The notes under the pieces: model-generated | What the model saw: the letters and a program-made list of their open reading frames with translations, nothing else | Told to the model about the DNA's origin: nothing | Database searches by the model: none | Translations under genes and position numbers: made by a program | From: JAGWAC01 sp038046265 | Lineage (GTDB): Archaea; Nanobdellota; Nanobdellia; SCGC-AAA011-G17; JACPIM01 | Direction: 5' to 3' | Length of the DNA: 64,000 bases | Assembly: GCA_038046265.1 (NCBI GenBank) | Contig: JBBSWN010000010.1 | Span: 79,891-143,890, forward strand | In this document: positions 23,335 to 32,045 of the stretch, in pieces | Layout: every line of letters begins with the position of its first letter | Position numbering within the stretch: the first letter of the stretch is position 1

Positions 23335-25179
23335 TTATTTTTTAATTATTACATTCAGCCACATTGACAATCTGGCAAAAAATAATAAAATTGTCCAGTA
23401 AAATTCTTTTATTGTTCTTGGATAAGTTAAAGCTGAAATTGTGCCTTTCAAGATTTCATTTTTTAGGGATTTAACTTTGGCTTCTTTAATTTTTAATTTA
23501 TTCTGAATAACTTCATGCTTTTTTGCATGCAAAGATTTCTGTTCAAACCATTCATTTAATGTAACTGGATTTTTAACCAAAACTTTTGCGTTTTCAATGT
23601 ATTTTAATTTATAGAAATTTCTCCAGAAAATATATGGTATTAAATGATCTTCAGCAACTCCTAATGGAATTTCCTTTACAAAACCATTTTTGAATGCAAA
23701 TAAATAATTAGTGCCTTCAAAGAATTTTTCCTGCTGTGATAATTCTTTTCTTATTTTATGGGCGCCAGCATCCAGCAATAAATGAGACCAGTAGCCCACC
23801 AAGTTATTTTTTGGATTTAAGGAAATTGGTCTGCCTGTAACGCAGCCAACTGAAGGATCTTTAAAAGAGTTTAAAACTTCATTTATTGAAGAATTTGACA
23901 AGATTGCCAGGTCATTTGTAACTAAAATTATTTTGTTTTTTGCCAATTCAAGACCAGAATTTATTAAATTTGAGTTTTCTTTTTGAAGAACAATTTTTAA
24001 ATTAGGGTATTTTTTTGCAAGGTCTTTTGTATTTTTATCTTTTGATGATATTATTATTTCATATTGAACTGGGATTTTTTGGTCTACAATGGCTCTTAAT
24101 GATTTTTCTGTGTCTTCTAATTTATTTGACATTAATATTATTGACAAGGATTGTTTTTTTACTTCTATGGCTGCATTTAACAAGTCTTTTACATAAACTC
24201 CGTCTATACAACTAGGAATTCTGCCATCATATGAAGAGTAACAGCCAACACAGTCAGATGGTGTAAAGATTTTTAAACCTTGAGTGTACATTTCTATTTC
24301 CTGGGGTGCTGTCTGGCCGAAAAAAGTAATTGTGTTTCTTTTTAATGCCAATGATATATGAAGACCTAATGAATCTGATGTAACAACTGTGTCACAGATT
24401 GAGATTAAGGAAGCTAATTCAAAAATGTAATTTCCACAGCCAGCATTAATTAAAGGCACTCTTGCTTCTGTCAAAATTTTATTGTTTCTCTCAATTTGAT
24501 CAGGACCGCCTAATAAAATTATTTTAGCATTTAATTCTTTGTACAATTTTTGGATTAATTCTATTGTTTTGTCTATTGGCAGACTTTTTAATGGCCATCT
24601 CACGCCTGCTCCTGTGTTGATTCCGACTATGAAGTCGTCTTTTTTTAAATTGTATCTTCTTAGAAAATCTTTTGCAAATTCTTTTTGTTTTTTTGTCAGG
24701 ATTAAAATAGGCGGGTCTTTTTTGTATGTTAATTCTGACAAATCATAGATTAGTTCTGGATAAGTTTTCTTGTTTTTCTTTTTCAATACATCGTTCATTG
24801 GTTTTGGGCCAATCAAGGACATTTTAAAGTAATATTCAGCTGACTTTGTCGGAACTATTTTGTTTTCATTATTAACATAGTAACCATAGATTTTTGCTTT
24901 TTTATTTAAGAAATGAGAAGTTAAAGAACATGCTTCATAATCTTCATCCAGATTAATTACGATATCAAAAGTTTCTTGTTTTAAGTTAAGGATGTTTTCC
25001 TTGCCATAAAGAACTATTTTATTTATGTAAGGATTTGTTTTTACTAAGTCTAGGGCTTCTAATTTTGTGAACCATGTGATTTTAGAATTTGGATATTTTC
25101 TTTTTATACCAGTAAGTATACAAGTTGATCTTAGGACATCACCTAATGCACCTTGCTTTATTATGAGGATATTAGTCAC
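23335..25179 (-). CDS. Fused glycosyltransferase: GT9 (heptosyltransferase-like) + GT2-like
   Basis: A 614-residue protein with two transferase domains. Residues 1 to about 335 match the GT9 family of ADP-heptose transferases: NILIIKQGALGDVLRSTCIL at the start and the donor-site block TVVTSDSLGLHISLALKRNT followed by FFGQTAP. Residues about 342-560 look like a divergent GT2 domain (LSIILMSNKLEDTEKSLRAI, NKIILVTNDLAIL as the degenerate DxD region, GVAEDHLIPY as the ED region). The C-terminus is amphipathic/hydrophobic and may be membrane-associated. The start codon is GTG at 25179. A dispersed repeat lies 6 nt upstream. GT9 enzymes are mainly bacterial, so transfer is possible. Confidence 0.8.
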   Translation of the reverse strand: MTNILIIKQGALGDVLRSTCILTGIKRKYPNSKITWFTKLEALDLVKTNPYINKIVLYGKENILNLKQETFDIVINLDEDYEACSLTSHFLNKKAKIYGYYVNNENKIVPTKSAEYYFKMSLIGPKPMNDVLKKKNKKTYPELIYDLSELTYKKDPPILILTKKQKEFAKDFLRRYNLKKDDFIVGINTGAGVRWPLKSLPIDKTIELIQKLYKELNAKIILLGGPDQIERNNKILTEARVPLINAGCGNYIFELASLISICDTVVTSDSLGLHISLALKRNTITFFGQTAPQEIEMYTQGLKIFTPSDCVGCYSSYDGRIPSCIDGVYVKDLLNAAIEVKKQSLSIILMSNKLEDTEKSLRAIVDQKIPVQYEIIISSKDKNTKDLAKKYPNLKIVLQKENSNLINSGLELAKNKIILVTNDLAILSNSSINEVLNSFKDPSVGCVTGRPISLNPKNNLVGYWSHLLLDAGAHKIRKELSQQEKFFEGTNYLFAFKNGFVKEIPLGVAEDHLIPYIFWRNFYKLKYIENAKVLVKNPVTLNEWFEQKSLHAKKHEVIQNKLKIKEAKVKSLKNEILKGTISALTYPRTIKEFYWTILLFFARLSMWLNVIIKK

Positions 25180-25185
25180 AATGAG

Positions 25186-25233
25186 CCCTTTTCAGAAAAG
25201 CGTTCACGAAAAACCGGCGCTTCACCAAAAAGA
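25186..25233 (-). repeat. Dispersed direct-repeat/hairpin element, copy 2
   Basis: Most compact copy. Read on the minus strand it contains TCTTTTTGGTGAAGC, then GGTTTTTCGTGAACGC, then the small hairpin CTTTTCTGAAAAG and GGG. The two half-sites TTTTTGGTGAA and TTTTTCGTGAA differ by one base and form a direct repeat. It ends 6 nt before the GTG start of the GT9-GT2 gene. Confidence 0.7.
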
Positions 25234-25818
25234 TTAATCAAATTTTAGTTCGTCATCTTGAACATATTCAAGATTTTTTTGTAATGCCATATATGCTTTT
25301 TGAAGTTCTCTGCCTAAATATGCGCAATGATCTTTTCTAATAGCTAATTTTTCTTTATTGATTATTGTTTGGTAAATGTCAATTGGCTTTTTGCCTGTTA
25401 TTTTCAAGACTAATTTGTTTCTTTCATTGCAGAAACCAACTTCTATTAATTTTTTTTCTTTATTTACTCTTATTAAAAAATAACCTGCTGGATCTAATAC
25501 AAATTCCTTGCTATCATCATAGTCTGCTTTTACTTCCTTTACATTGTCTTGTTTTAATTCTGTTGTGACTATTTCTTTATTATCTTCTAGATTAATGACT
25601 TTGATTGAGTTTGTAGGACAGGAACTTGCTGCTTTTATTAATTTTTCTGCTTCATTATCTGGGAGCTCTAATTCTAGAACTTGAGTATTGTTATTTGTGT
25701 GGCCTTTTTTTAAGAATGCTTTATGGTTTTTTGATTCAAAGTGAGAAGGATCAATGCTAATGCAGCTTCTATTATCAATACATTTTTCCATATCTAATTC
25801 TACTCTTAATTTTTTCAT
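25234..25818 (-). CDS. Ferredoxin-domain protein with DUF4346-like C-terminus
   Basis: A 194-residue protein. Residues 1-75 look like a mono-cluster ferredoxin: C13-x5-C19 with a distant C67-P (SSCPTNSIKV), while the position of the middle cysteine of the CxxCxxC motif is Asn16. Three cysteines suggest a 3Fe-4S or an open-site 4Fe-4S cluster. The C-terminal domain (FVLDPAGYFLIRVNKEKKLI to AYLGRELQKAYMAL) resembles DUF4346, a domain of unknown function. It could supply electrons to the radical SAM enzymes of the island; that is inference only. Confidence 0.7.
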   Translation of the reverse strand: MKKLRVELDMEKCIDNRSCISIDPSHFESKNHKAFLKKGHTNNNTQVLELELPDNEAEKLIKAASSCPTNSIKVINLEDNKEIVTTELKQDNVKEVKADYDDSKEFVLDPAGYFLIRVNKEKKLIEVGFCNERNKLVLKITGKKPIDIYQTIINKEKLAIRKDHCAYLGRELQKAYMALQKNLEYVQDDELKFD

Positions 25819-25855
25819 CTTACTAAGAACACCTTATTTTTTCTTTATATGCTTA

Positions 25856-27016
25856 TTATTTAGACTTTTTAAGCTTATTTATTGTTTCTTTATATAGATT
25901 TAAGGTTCTTTCTGCTATTAAGTCCCAATCATAGTTTTGGGCTTTTTCTTTATTATTTTTAGAGATTTTTTCAGCCAGCTTTTTGTCTTCCAGTAATAAC
26001 AGGATTTTTTCTTTTAGTTTTTGTATGTCGCCGTAATTTACAAAGAAACCGTTTTCAGGATCTTTTATTTCATAAGGAATTCCGTTTACAGGAGAGGCTA
26101 CTATTGGAAGGCCAGATGCCAAGGCTTCAAATAAAGTCAGAGGAAGGCCTTCACGAAAACTGGGCATTACATATATTTCAGAAGACTGGTACATTTTTGC
26201 TATTTTTTCTTTTTCCCTTATCGGGCCAAGGATAACTATATTTGGATCATCAGCAACTAATTCTTTTACTTTATTCAACATTCCTTCATCTGGACCAACT
26301 ATCAAGAATTTTATATCTTTTCTTTCTTTCAGGATTTCTTTTGCTGCCAATACAAACTTGTCAGGGCCTTTAGTTGGATTTAATCTTCCGAAGAACAAGA
26401 CGATTTTTTCTTTTATATTTAACTGTTTTTTGAAGTCATTGTTTTTAATTTTATTGAAGAATATTTTGTCTACACCATTTGGGATTACTATGATTTTTTC
26501 TTTTTTCCCACCATATTTTTCTATAAATGGGATTTCCCAGGGTGTAATTGCAATTATTTTATCTGAGAATTTAAAACTTATTTTGTTTATTGTTTTATAT
26601 GAAATGTTAACCAAGATTCTTCCTACCAAAGATCTGAAACCTTCTGTCCATGGACAATGAGTTGTGTGAACTAAGGGAGTTTTTTTTATTTTAGCTATTA
26701 TTGAGCCGAAAAAAGTATGGGCATGGCCTGAAACATGTGTGTGAATTATGTCGAATTTGTATTTTGATAATGTCCAGAGTAGAGAAGGAAAAATGGAGGC
26801 AAAACTTGCAACTTTTAAAATATGGAAATGCCTGTGAACGTGAACACCATTGATTGTTTCTTCTTTTGTTTTTATCCTGGATTTTTTATCCCAGTCTGAT
26901 GTAAATATATGAACTTCATGACCTTGCTTTACATATCTCTCTGCTAATTCTTTTACAACCTGCTCTACACCACCTATTGTAGGGTAGTAGAATGCTGTGA
27001 CATAGGCTATTTTCAT
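25856..27016 (-). CDS. Glycosyltransferase family 4
   Basis: GT-B fold retaining glycosyltransferase. The N-terminal acceptor domain begins MKIAYVTAFYYPTIGGVEQV with the GGVE loop typical of GT4; the donor domain carries FGRLNPTKGPDKFVLAAKEI and the EX7E motif in SFREGLPLTLFEALASGLP. I chose ATG 27016 because the seven residues upstream (MVFKPFH) do not belong to the family. Donor and acceptor sugars are unknown. It is divergent from the next GT4 gene, with about 40 nt between starts. Confidence 0.9.
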   Translation of the reverse strand: MKIAYVTAFYYPTIGGVEQVVKELAERYVKQGHEVHIFTSDWDKKSRIKTKEETINGVHVHRHFHILKVASFASIFPSLLWTLSKYKFDIIHTHVSGHAHTFFGSIIAKIKKTPLVHTTHCPWTEGFRSLVGRILVNISYKTINKISFKFSDKIIAITPWEIPFIEKYGGKKEKIIVIPNGVDKIFFNKIKNNDFKKQLNIKEKIVLFFGRLNPTKGPDKFVLAAKEILKERKDIKFLIVGPDEGMLNKVKELVADDPNIVILGPIREKEKIAKMYQSSEIYVMPSFREGLPLTLFEALASGLPIVASPVNGIPYEIKDPENGFFVNYGDIQKLKEKILLLLEDKKLAEKISKNNKEKAQNYDWDLIAERTLNLYKETINKLKKSK

Positions 27017-27055
27017 GTGAAAAGGCTTAAAAACCAACTTTATATAGATTTTGCC

Positions 27056-28141
27056 ATGAAAATCTTGTATTCAAACAAATCGTTGTATCCATATGAAGGG
27101 GGGGCAGATATTTCTGCATTTACTTTGTTAGAACATTTGGCTGAAAAGCATGAGGTGAGTGCTTATTACATTGGAGACATAAAGGAAAATTCCAAAGTTA
27201 AGTTATATCCGCAAAAAATAAAGCAAAAAAAAGGATTATGGATTAATTTGTTTTTTTTAAGAAGAAAATGGAAAAAGATATTGAAAAAGGCCATTGAAAA
27301 AGAGAAACCAGACTTAATTATTTCACAAGATTATTTTATAGGGCCAAGCGTTAAAATTGCGAAAAAATATGGTGTTAAAAGCATTATTTTTTTGAGAAGT
27401 TATTTTCATTTAAGCATTGATAATTTTAAAAGTTATCTGCCAGAAGAAGGAAAGTTTACTAGCAAGGATTTAATTTATCAGTTACAATGGCCTTTTTTTA
27501 AGTTTGTTGTAAAGGAAAGCAAGTGGGCTTTAAAAAATGCTGATTTAGTTTGCTCTGTAAGTAATTATATGAGAGATGTTACATTAAAGTTTTGCAATGT
27601 CAAGAGCGAGGTTGTAAGGCCATTTGTTTCTTTTAATGAATGCAAAGCAGAGAGAAAGGGGGATTATATTTTGTATATTAATCCGGACAAGCACAAAGGA
27701 AAGGAGATTTTTGAAAAAATTGCAACTTTACTGCCTTTGAAAAAATTCTTAGTGGCTGGAAAAAAAGACTATAAAACTGAGTTAATGAATGTTGATGTTG
27801 TTGGTTTTGAGGACAAGAAAGAAATTTATTCAAAAGGAAGATTATTGCTAGTGCCTTCTATTTTTCCTGACCCTCATCCTAGAGTTGTGGTAGAAGCTAT
27901 GGTTAATGGAATTCCCTGTGTTGTAAGCGACAGGGGCGGATTAAGGGAAGAAGTGGGGGGAGCGGGAGTTATTGTTGAGGATATTTTTGATATTGATGAA
28001 TGGGTTAAAAAAATAAAAGCTTTTGATGATGAAGAGTTTTACAAAAAAATGAGCAAGTACAGCCAGTTTAAAGCTTTGGAATTTGAGGACAAAAGGCAGT
28101 TTATCAGGTTTGAACATTTACTAAGCAAGTTATTTAATTGA
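27056..28141 (+). CDS. Glycosyltransferase family 4
   Basis: GT4-type glycosyltransferase of about 361 residues. N-terminus MKILYSNKSLYPYEGGADIS with the glycine-rich acceptor loop; donor-site motif with the EX7E-like element in DPHPRVVVEAMVNGIPCVVS followed by DRGGLREEVGG. ATG 27056 is chosen over the upstream frame opening because it gives the family N-terminus. It converges on the flippase gene with an 8-nt overlap. Not closely similar to the neighbouring GT4, so not a recent duplicate. Confidence 0.88.
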   Translation: MKILYSNKSLYPYEGGADISAFTLLEHLAEKHEVSAYYIGDIKENSKVKLYPQKIKQKKGLWINLFFLRRKWKKILKKAIEKEKPDLIISQDYFIGPSVKIAKKYGVKSIIFLRSYFHLSIDNFKSYLPEEGKFTSKDLIYQLQWPFFKFVVKESKWALKNADLVCSVSNYMRDVTLKFCNVKSEVVRPFVSFNECKAERKGDYILYINPDKHKGKEIFEKIATLLPLKKFLVAGKKDYKTELMNVDVVGFEDKKEIYSKGRLLLVPSIFPDPHPRVVVEAMVNGIPCVVSDRGGLREEVGGAGVIVEDIFDIDEWVKKIKAFDDEEFYKKMSKYSQFKALEFEDKRQFIRFEHLLSKLFN

Positions 28142-29648
28142 GGAATTTTTTTGATATTTTATTTTTTAAATCTTTTATTAAGTCGAGGTCATCTTTATCT
28201 AGAATTTTTAATAGGTAAACTAGTGATGAATATACTACTAAAATAAACAAGGATGTAATTATCAAGTTAATTTCACTGGAAAATTTGATGTAGTTTTTAA
28301 AAATCAATGTCAAAACTAAAGTTAAAATTAAAGCGATGAAAATTTTTACGTAGTTGAACATAAACGGATGAAGTTTTGTAAATTTATATGAAGTTAACAT
28401 CATTAAAATGGCACCAATAAAGAAAGACAAGGACGTTGCAATTGATGCCCCGACAATACTGTATTTTGGAATAAGGAAGTAATTTAATATTATATTTGAG
28501 AGAGCAAAAATTGCAATTATAATGAAGATTGTTTTTGTTTTCTTTATTACAGAAAGAAGATTCATGCTGATATCACTTAATGAGAAAACTAAGTAACCAA
28601 TGCTTAAGATTGTTAATGGAAGGGCTGCTGATATGTATTCTGATCTAAAAAAAGTAAGAACTAGGTCTTTTGACAACAAGAAAATTATCAGGAAAATAGG
28701 TATGTTTAACAGCAGGGAATATTTTGAGACTTTTTTGTAAATATCACTTATTTGATCTAGGTTGTTTTTACCGTATAGTTCTGATATAATTGGCATGAAC
28801 AAGTACATAATTCCATATATTGGGACTATGATTAAGGTTGAGGTTGGAAGAGCAACATTATATATTCCAACGTCTGAAGTTGTCTTGAAATAACCTATCA
28901 TTAACAAGTCAGTCCAGGCGATTATAAACCACATGAAGTTTTTCAGCATTAAAGGCAGGGAATAATTCAACAATTCTTTTTTGTTTTCTTTTTCTTTAAT
29001 TTCTCTGGAAAATATACTGAAAATTTTCTTGTTGAATGCAAATAATGACAGGAAAAAAACAATTATTATTGAGAGTACGAAACCAAGCAAAGCACCATAT
29101 AATTTAAAACCAAGAGTTATTAAAATAAAAGTTATTATTAATCTTAATGATTTTTCTGTTAATTCCTTGAAAAGGACTTCGTATTCTGGTTTTTGGAATG
29201 CCCTGAATGAAACAAGGATTAACTGGAGAAGTGTGGAGAAAGGAAGAGCAATTGCGATGAACAAAATAACTTTTGTAAGTTCATATTCATCAAAAATTCT
29301 GCTTGAAATAAAGTCAGAGAAGACAATGAGAAGAACTGCAATAAACAAGCTTGAATTTAAGACTGTTTTTAAAGATATTAAAAGAGTATTTTTAACCAAT
29401 GCCTGGTTATTTTTGCCATTGTAAAAAGGAATAAATCTCAAAATGCCTTCATCTAACCCCATCAAAGCAAGAGCGCTAGAAAAGGACAATACTGCAAGGC
29501 CAAGGCTTAACAAGCCGTAATCATGAGAACCTAATTTTATAGCAACAAGAACAACATATAAGTAGGAAAATAGCTTACCAAAGACCATTGAAAATAAAAC
29601 AAGGAAAGCTCCTTTCACTATTTTCTCCATATAAGGCAAAGAATCCAT
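28134..29648 (-). CDS. Polysaccharide flippase, Wzx/MATE-like
   Basis: A 504-residue integral membrane protein with about 14 hydrophobic segments, matching the polysaccharide-transport (Wzx/PST) branch of the MOP exporter superfamily. Family features: GAFLVLFSMVFGKLFSYLY in the first helix, LGSHDYGLLSLGLAVLSF after it, MGLDEGILRFIPFYNG, and NYFLIPKYSIVGASIATSLS in the second half. It would flip lipid-linked oligosaccharides across the membrane and is the only Wzx-like gene in the window, hence the probable exporter of this island. Confidence 0.88.
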   Translation of the reverse strand: MDSLPYMEKIVKGAFLVLFSMVFGKLFSYLYVVLVAIKLGSHDYGLLSLGLAVLSFSSALALMGLDEGILRFIPFYNGKNNQALVKNTLLISLKTVLNSSLFIAVLLIVFSDFISSRIFDEYELTKVILFIAIALPFSTLLQLILVSFRAFQKPEYEVLFKELTEKSLRLIITFILITLGFKLYGALLGFVLSIIIVFFLSLFAFNKKIFSIFSREIKEKENKKELLNYSLPLMLKNFMWFIIAWTDLLMIGYFKTTSDVGIYNVALPTSTLIIVPIYGIMYLFMPIISELYGKNNLDQISDIYKKVSKYSLLLNIPIFLIIFLLSKDLVLTFFRSEYISAALPLTILSIGYLVFSLSDISMNLLSVIKKTKTIFIIIAIFALSNIILNYFLIPKYSIVGASIATSLSFFIGAILMMLTSYKFTKLHPFMFNYVKIFIALILTLVLTLIFKNYIKFSSEINLIITSLFILVVYSSLVYLLKILDKDDLDLIKDLKNKISKKFLN

Positions 29649-29701
29649 TTTTTTAAGAAGAAGTGTTAAATTTAAAAACCTTTTCAGTATAGCTTTTGGG
29701 A

Positions 29702-31573
29702 ATGTGCGGGATAGCTGGATTTAATTTTGAGGACAAGGATTTAATTAAAAAGATGTGCGACTCTATTGAGCACAGAGGACCTGATGATTTTGGTTTTTAT
29801 TCTGATAAATTCTGCACTATTGGAAACAGGAGATTGAGCATTATTGACTTAAAGAAAGGGAAGCAGCCTATTTCTAATGAAGATGGAACAATATGGGTTG
29901 TTTTTAACGGGGAAATTTACAATTTTTTAGACATTAAAGATGAGTTAGAGAAGAGGGGGCATAATTTTTACACAAACACTGACACAGAAGTAATTGTACA
30001 TGCTTACCAGGAATACAAGGAAGACTGTGTTAAATTATTCAGGGGGATGTTTGCTTTTTGTGTTTATGATGCTAATGAGAAGAAATTGTTTTTAGCAAGA
30101 GACAGGACAGGAAAAAAACCCCTGTATTATTATCATGAAAATGATAAATTCTTATTTGGGTCTGAATTAAAGGCTTTATTATGTTATGAAGAGCTAAAGA
30201 AGGAAATAAATTTAGAGGGAGTTCATCATTATTTAACTTTTGGATATGTGCCAACACCATTAACAATTTTAAGGAATGTTAAGAAATTAGAGCCAGGGCA
30301 TTATTTAATTTTTAAAAATAATGAAATTACAATTGAGAAGTACTGGGATGTAAATTTTAACGAGATAAAAAGCTCTGAAGAATATTTTGCAAACAGGATT
30401 TATGAAATTTTGAAGGACAGTGTTAAAATAAGGCTAGTTGGAGATGTTCCTATCGGCGCTTTCTTGTCTGGTGGGAGTGATTCAAGCATTGTTGTCGGGC
30501 TAATGTCAAAGTTTCAGAAAGTAAAGACTTTTTCCATTGGATTTAGCGAGAAAGATTTTGATGAATTAAACTATGCAAAGATAGTGAGTGAGAAATTTAA
30601 TACTGACCACAAGGAGTTTAATGTTTCTGTTAATCTAACTAAAGATTTACCATTTATTATGAAGCAGTTTGATGAGCCTTTTGTTGACCCTTCTGCCTTA
30701 CCTACTTATTATTTATGCAAATTAACAAGGGAGCATGTCAAAGTTGCCTTGAGCGGTGATGGTGGGGATGAAGTTTTTGCTGGATATACAAGATATAATC
30801 CATGGAACCAGGATAAAATTGCTAAGGTCTACAGGTTTATGCCTCCTTTTTTAAAATCTGGTTTAGGAAAAATATCAGGGCTAGTTTATGACAAGACTAA
30901 GAATAATTTTTTCAGGAAATTCAAGAAAATTAATGACTTAAGCAGCTTAAATAAAGAAGAAAGGTGGATGTCAAAACTAAACTTGTTTAATGAGGAAGAG
31001 AAAAAAGAATTATACTTAGAAAAGCCAGATGTTCCAGATTCTTTTTCTGTAATAAATTATCATTTCAAGAAATGCAATTCAAGGAATTTTTTAAACAAGA
31101 TGCTGTATGCTGACATGAAGACTTTTTTATTAGATGATGGATTAACAAAGGTTGACAGGATGAGCATGATGAATTCTCTGGAAGTAAGAAATCCTTTTTT
31201 AGACACCTATGTGATTGACTTAGCTTCTGGAATTCCTGCTTACTTGAAAATCAAGAATGGAATAAATAAATATATTTTGAAAAAAGCTTTTTCAGATTTA
31301 CTGCCAAAGGAGATTTTAGAAAGAGGGAAACAAGGTTTTGATGTTCCAATAAAACACTGGATTAAGAATGAGTTAAAGGATTTAGTCAATACAGAATTAA
31401 TTAACGATGTTAGTAAAAGAAATTTCTTTAAAAAAGATTATGTAAAGAAGATCATAGATGAACATAATTCTGACAGAAGAGATAATTCAAGAAGAATTTG
31501 GAGCTTATTGATGCTGGAATTATGGAACAAAATTTATATGGATAATATAGATATAAAGAAAATTAAGCTTTAG
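29702..31573 (+). CDS. asnB: Asparagine synthase, glutamine-hydrolysing (AsnB family)
   Basis: Class II glutamine amidotransferase joined to an ATP-PPase synthase domain. The true start is ATG 29702, giving MCGIAGF with the catalytic Cys at position 2 (the frame is open upstream only to a TTG). Further motifs: EHRGPDDFGFY, the GATase II block NGEIYNFLD, and the synthase P-loop FLSGGSDSSIVVGL near residue 255. AsnB homologues inside polysaccharide clusters often amidate sugar acids (WbpS-like), so a glycan role is as likely as asparagine synthesis. Overlaps the 3' end of the REC gene by 11 nt. Confidence 0.9.
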   Translation: MCGIAGFNFEDKDLIKKMCDSIEHRGPDDFGFYSDKFCTIGNRRLSIIDLKKGKQPISNEDGTIWVVFNGEIYNFLDIKDELEKRGHNFYTNTDTEVIVHAYQEYKEDCVKLFRGMFAFCVYDANEKKLFLARDRTGKKPLYYYHENDKFLFGSELKALLCYEELKKEINLEGVHHYLTFGYVPTPLTILRNVKKLEPGHYLIFKNNEITIEKYWDVNFNEIKSSEEYFANRIYEILKDSVKIRLVGDVPIGAFLSGGSDSSIVVGLMSKFQKVKTFSIGFSEKDFDELNYAKIVSEKFNTDHKEFNVSVNLTKDLPFIMKQFDEPFVDPSALPTYYLCKLTREHVKVALSGDGGDEVFAGYTRYNPWNQDKIAKVYRFMPPFLKSGLGKISGLVYDKTKNNFFRKFKKINDLSSLNKEERWMSKLNLFNEEEKKELYLEKPDVPDSFSVINYHFKKCNSRNFLNKMLYADMKTFLLDDGLTKVDRMSMMNSLEVRNPFLDTYVIDLASGIPAYLKIKNGINKYILKKAFSDLLPKEILERGKQGFDVPIKHWIKNELKDLVNTELINDVSKRNFFKKDYVKKIIDEHNSDRRDNSRRIWSLLMLELWNKIYMDNIDIKKIKL

Positions 31574-31955
31574 ATTCTCTTTCTTTTTTAATAGTTTCAT
31601 ATAAGTCATTTAGTGCATTTCTTAATTCTGCAATTTCAACTGGTTTTCTAAAGAAGTAATCTGGTTCAAGAGATTTCCATTCATCTTGGCCTTTAGAATC
31701 TCCTGAATTAGCAATTATTCTTGGTTTATGCCCTAAGCTTCTTGCCTTTTTAACAATATTAGGGCCGTAAGGAAGTCCATTACAATAAGTATCTGATAAA
31801 ACAATCTCTGGTTTTTTTAAAATTAAATCAATGCCTTCTTTTTCGGTCATTGCCAGTTCAGTTTTAAAACCCAATCTGTCAACTACTGTCCTGAATACAC
31901 CTGCGGGACTATCATCATCTTCAATGATTAGAACTGTTATATCTTTCTTTTCCAT
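31563..31955 (-). CDS. Stand-alone response-regulator receiver domain
   Basis: A 130-residue CheY-like receiver domain without an output domain. Conserved residues are in place: E12-D13-D14 acidic cluster (VLIIEDDDSP), phosphoacceptor D55 (IVLSDTYCNG), S84 (IIANSGDS) and K104 (FFRKPVEI). No histidine kinase is nearby. Possible roles are a phosphate sink or protein-protein switch; none can be assigned. It converges with asnB with an 11-nt overlap. Confidence 0.85.
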   Translation of the reverse strand: MEKKDITVLIIEDDDSPAGVFRTVVDRLGFKTELAMTEKEGIDLILKKPEIVLSDTYCNGLPYGPNIVKKARSLGHKPRIIANSGDSKGQDEWKSLEPDYFFRKPVEIAELRNALNDLYETIKKERESKA

Positions 31956-32036
31956 ATTGTTATTACTTATAAATAGTATTTATAAAGGTTTCTCTTTAGG
32001 TTAGTTTTAAATAGAGGGTTTTGTTTATATAGAAAA

Positions 32037-32042
32037 GGAGGG
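32037..32042 (+). promoter_or_regulatory. Strong Shine-Dalgarno before the radical SAM gene
   Basis: GGAGGG in the string GGAGGGATTATGACT, identical over 15 bases to the rmlB translation start at 14967-14981. TATATAG lies 10-15 nt upstream in both cases. It fixes ATG 32046. Confidence 0.7.
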
Positions 32043-32045
32043 ATT

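Noticed and set aside
28981..29424. 147-codon open frame on the plus strand
   Set aside because: It lies wholly inside the flippase gene on the opposite strand, whose membrane-helix pattern is clearly real; the plus-strand peptide shows no family feature.
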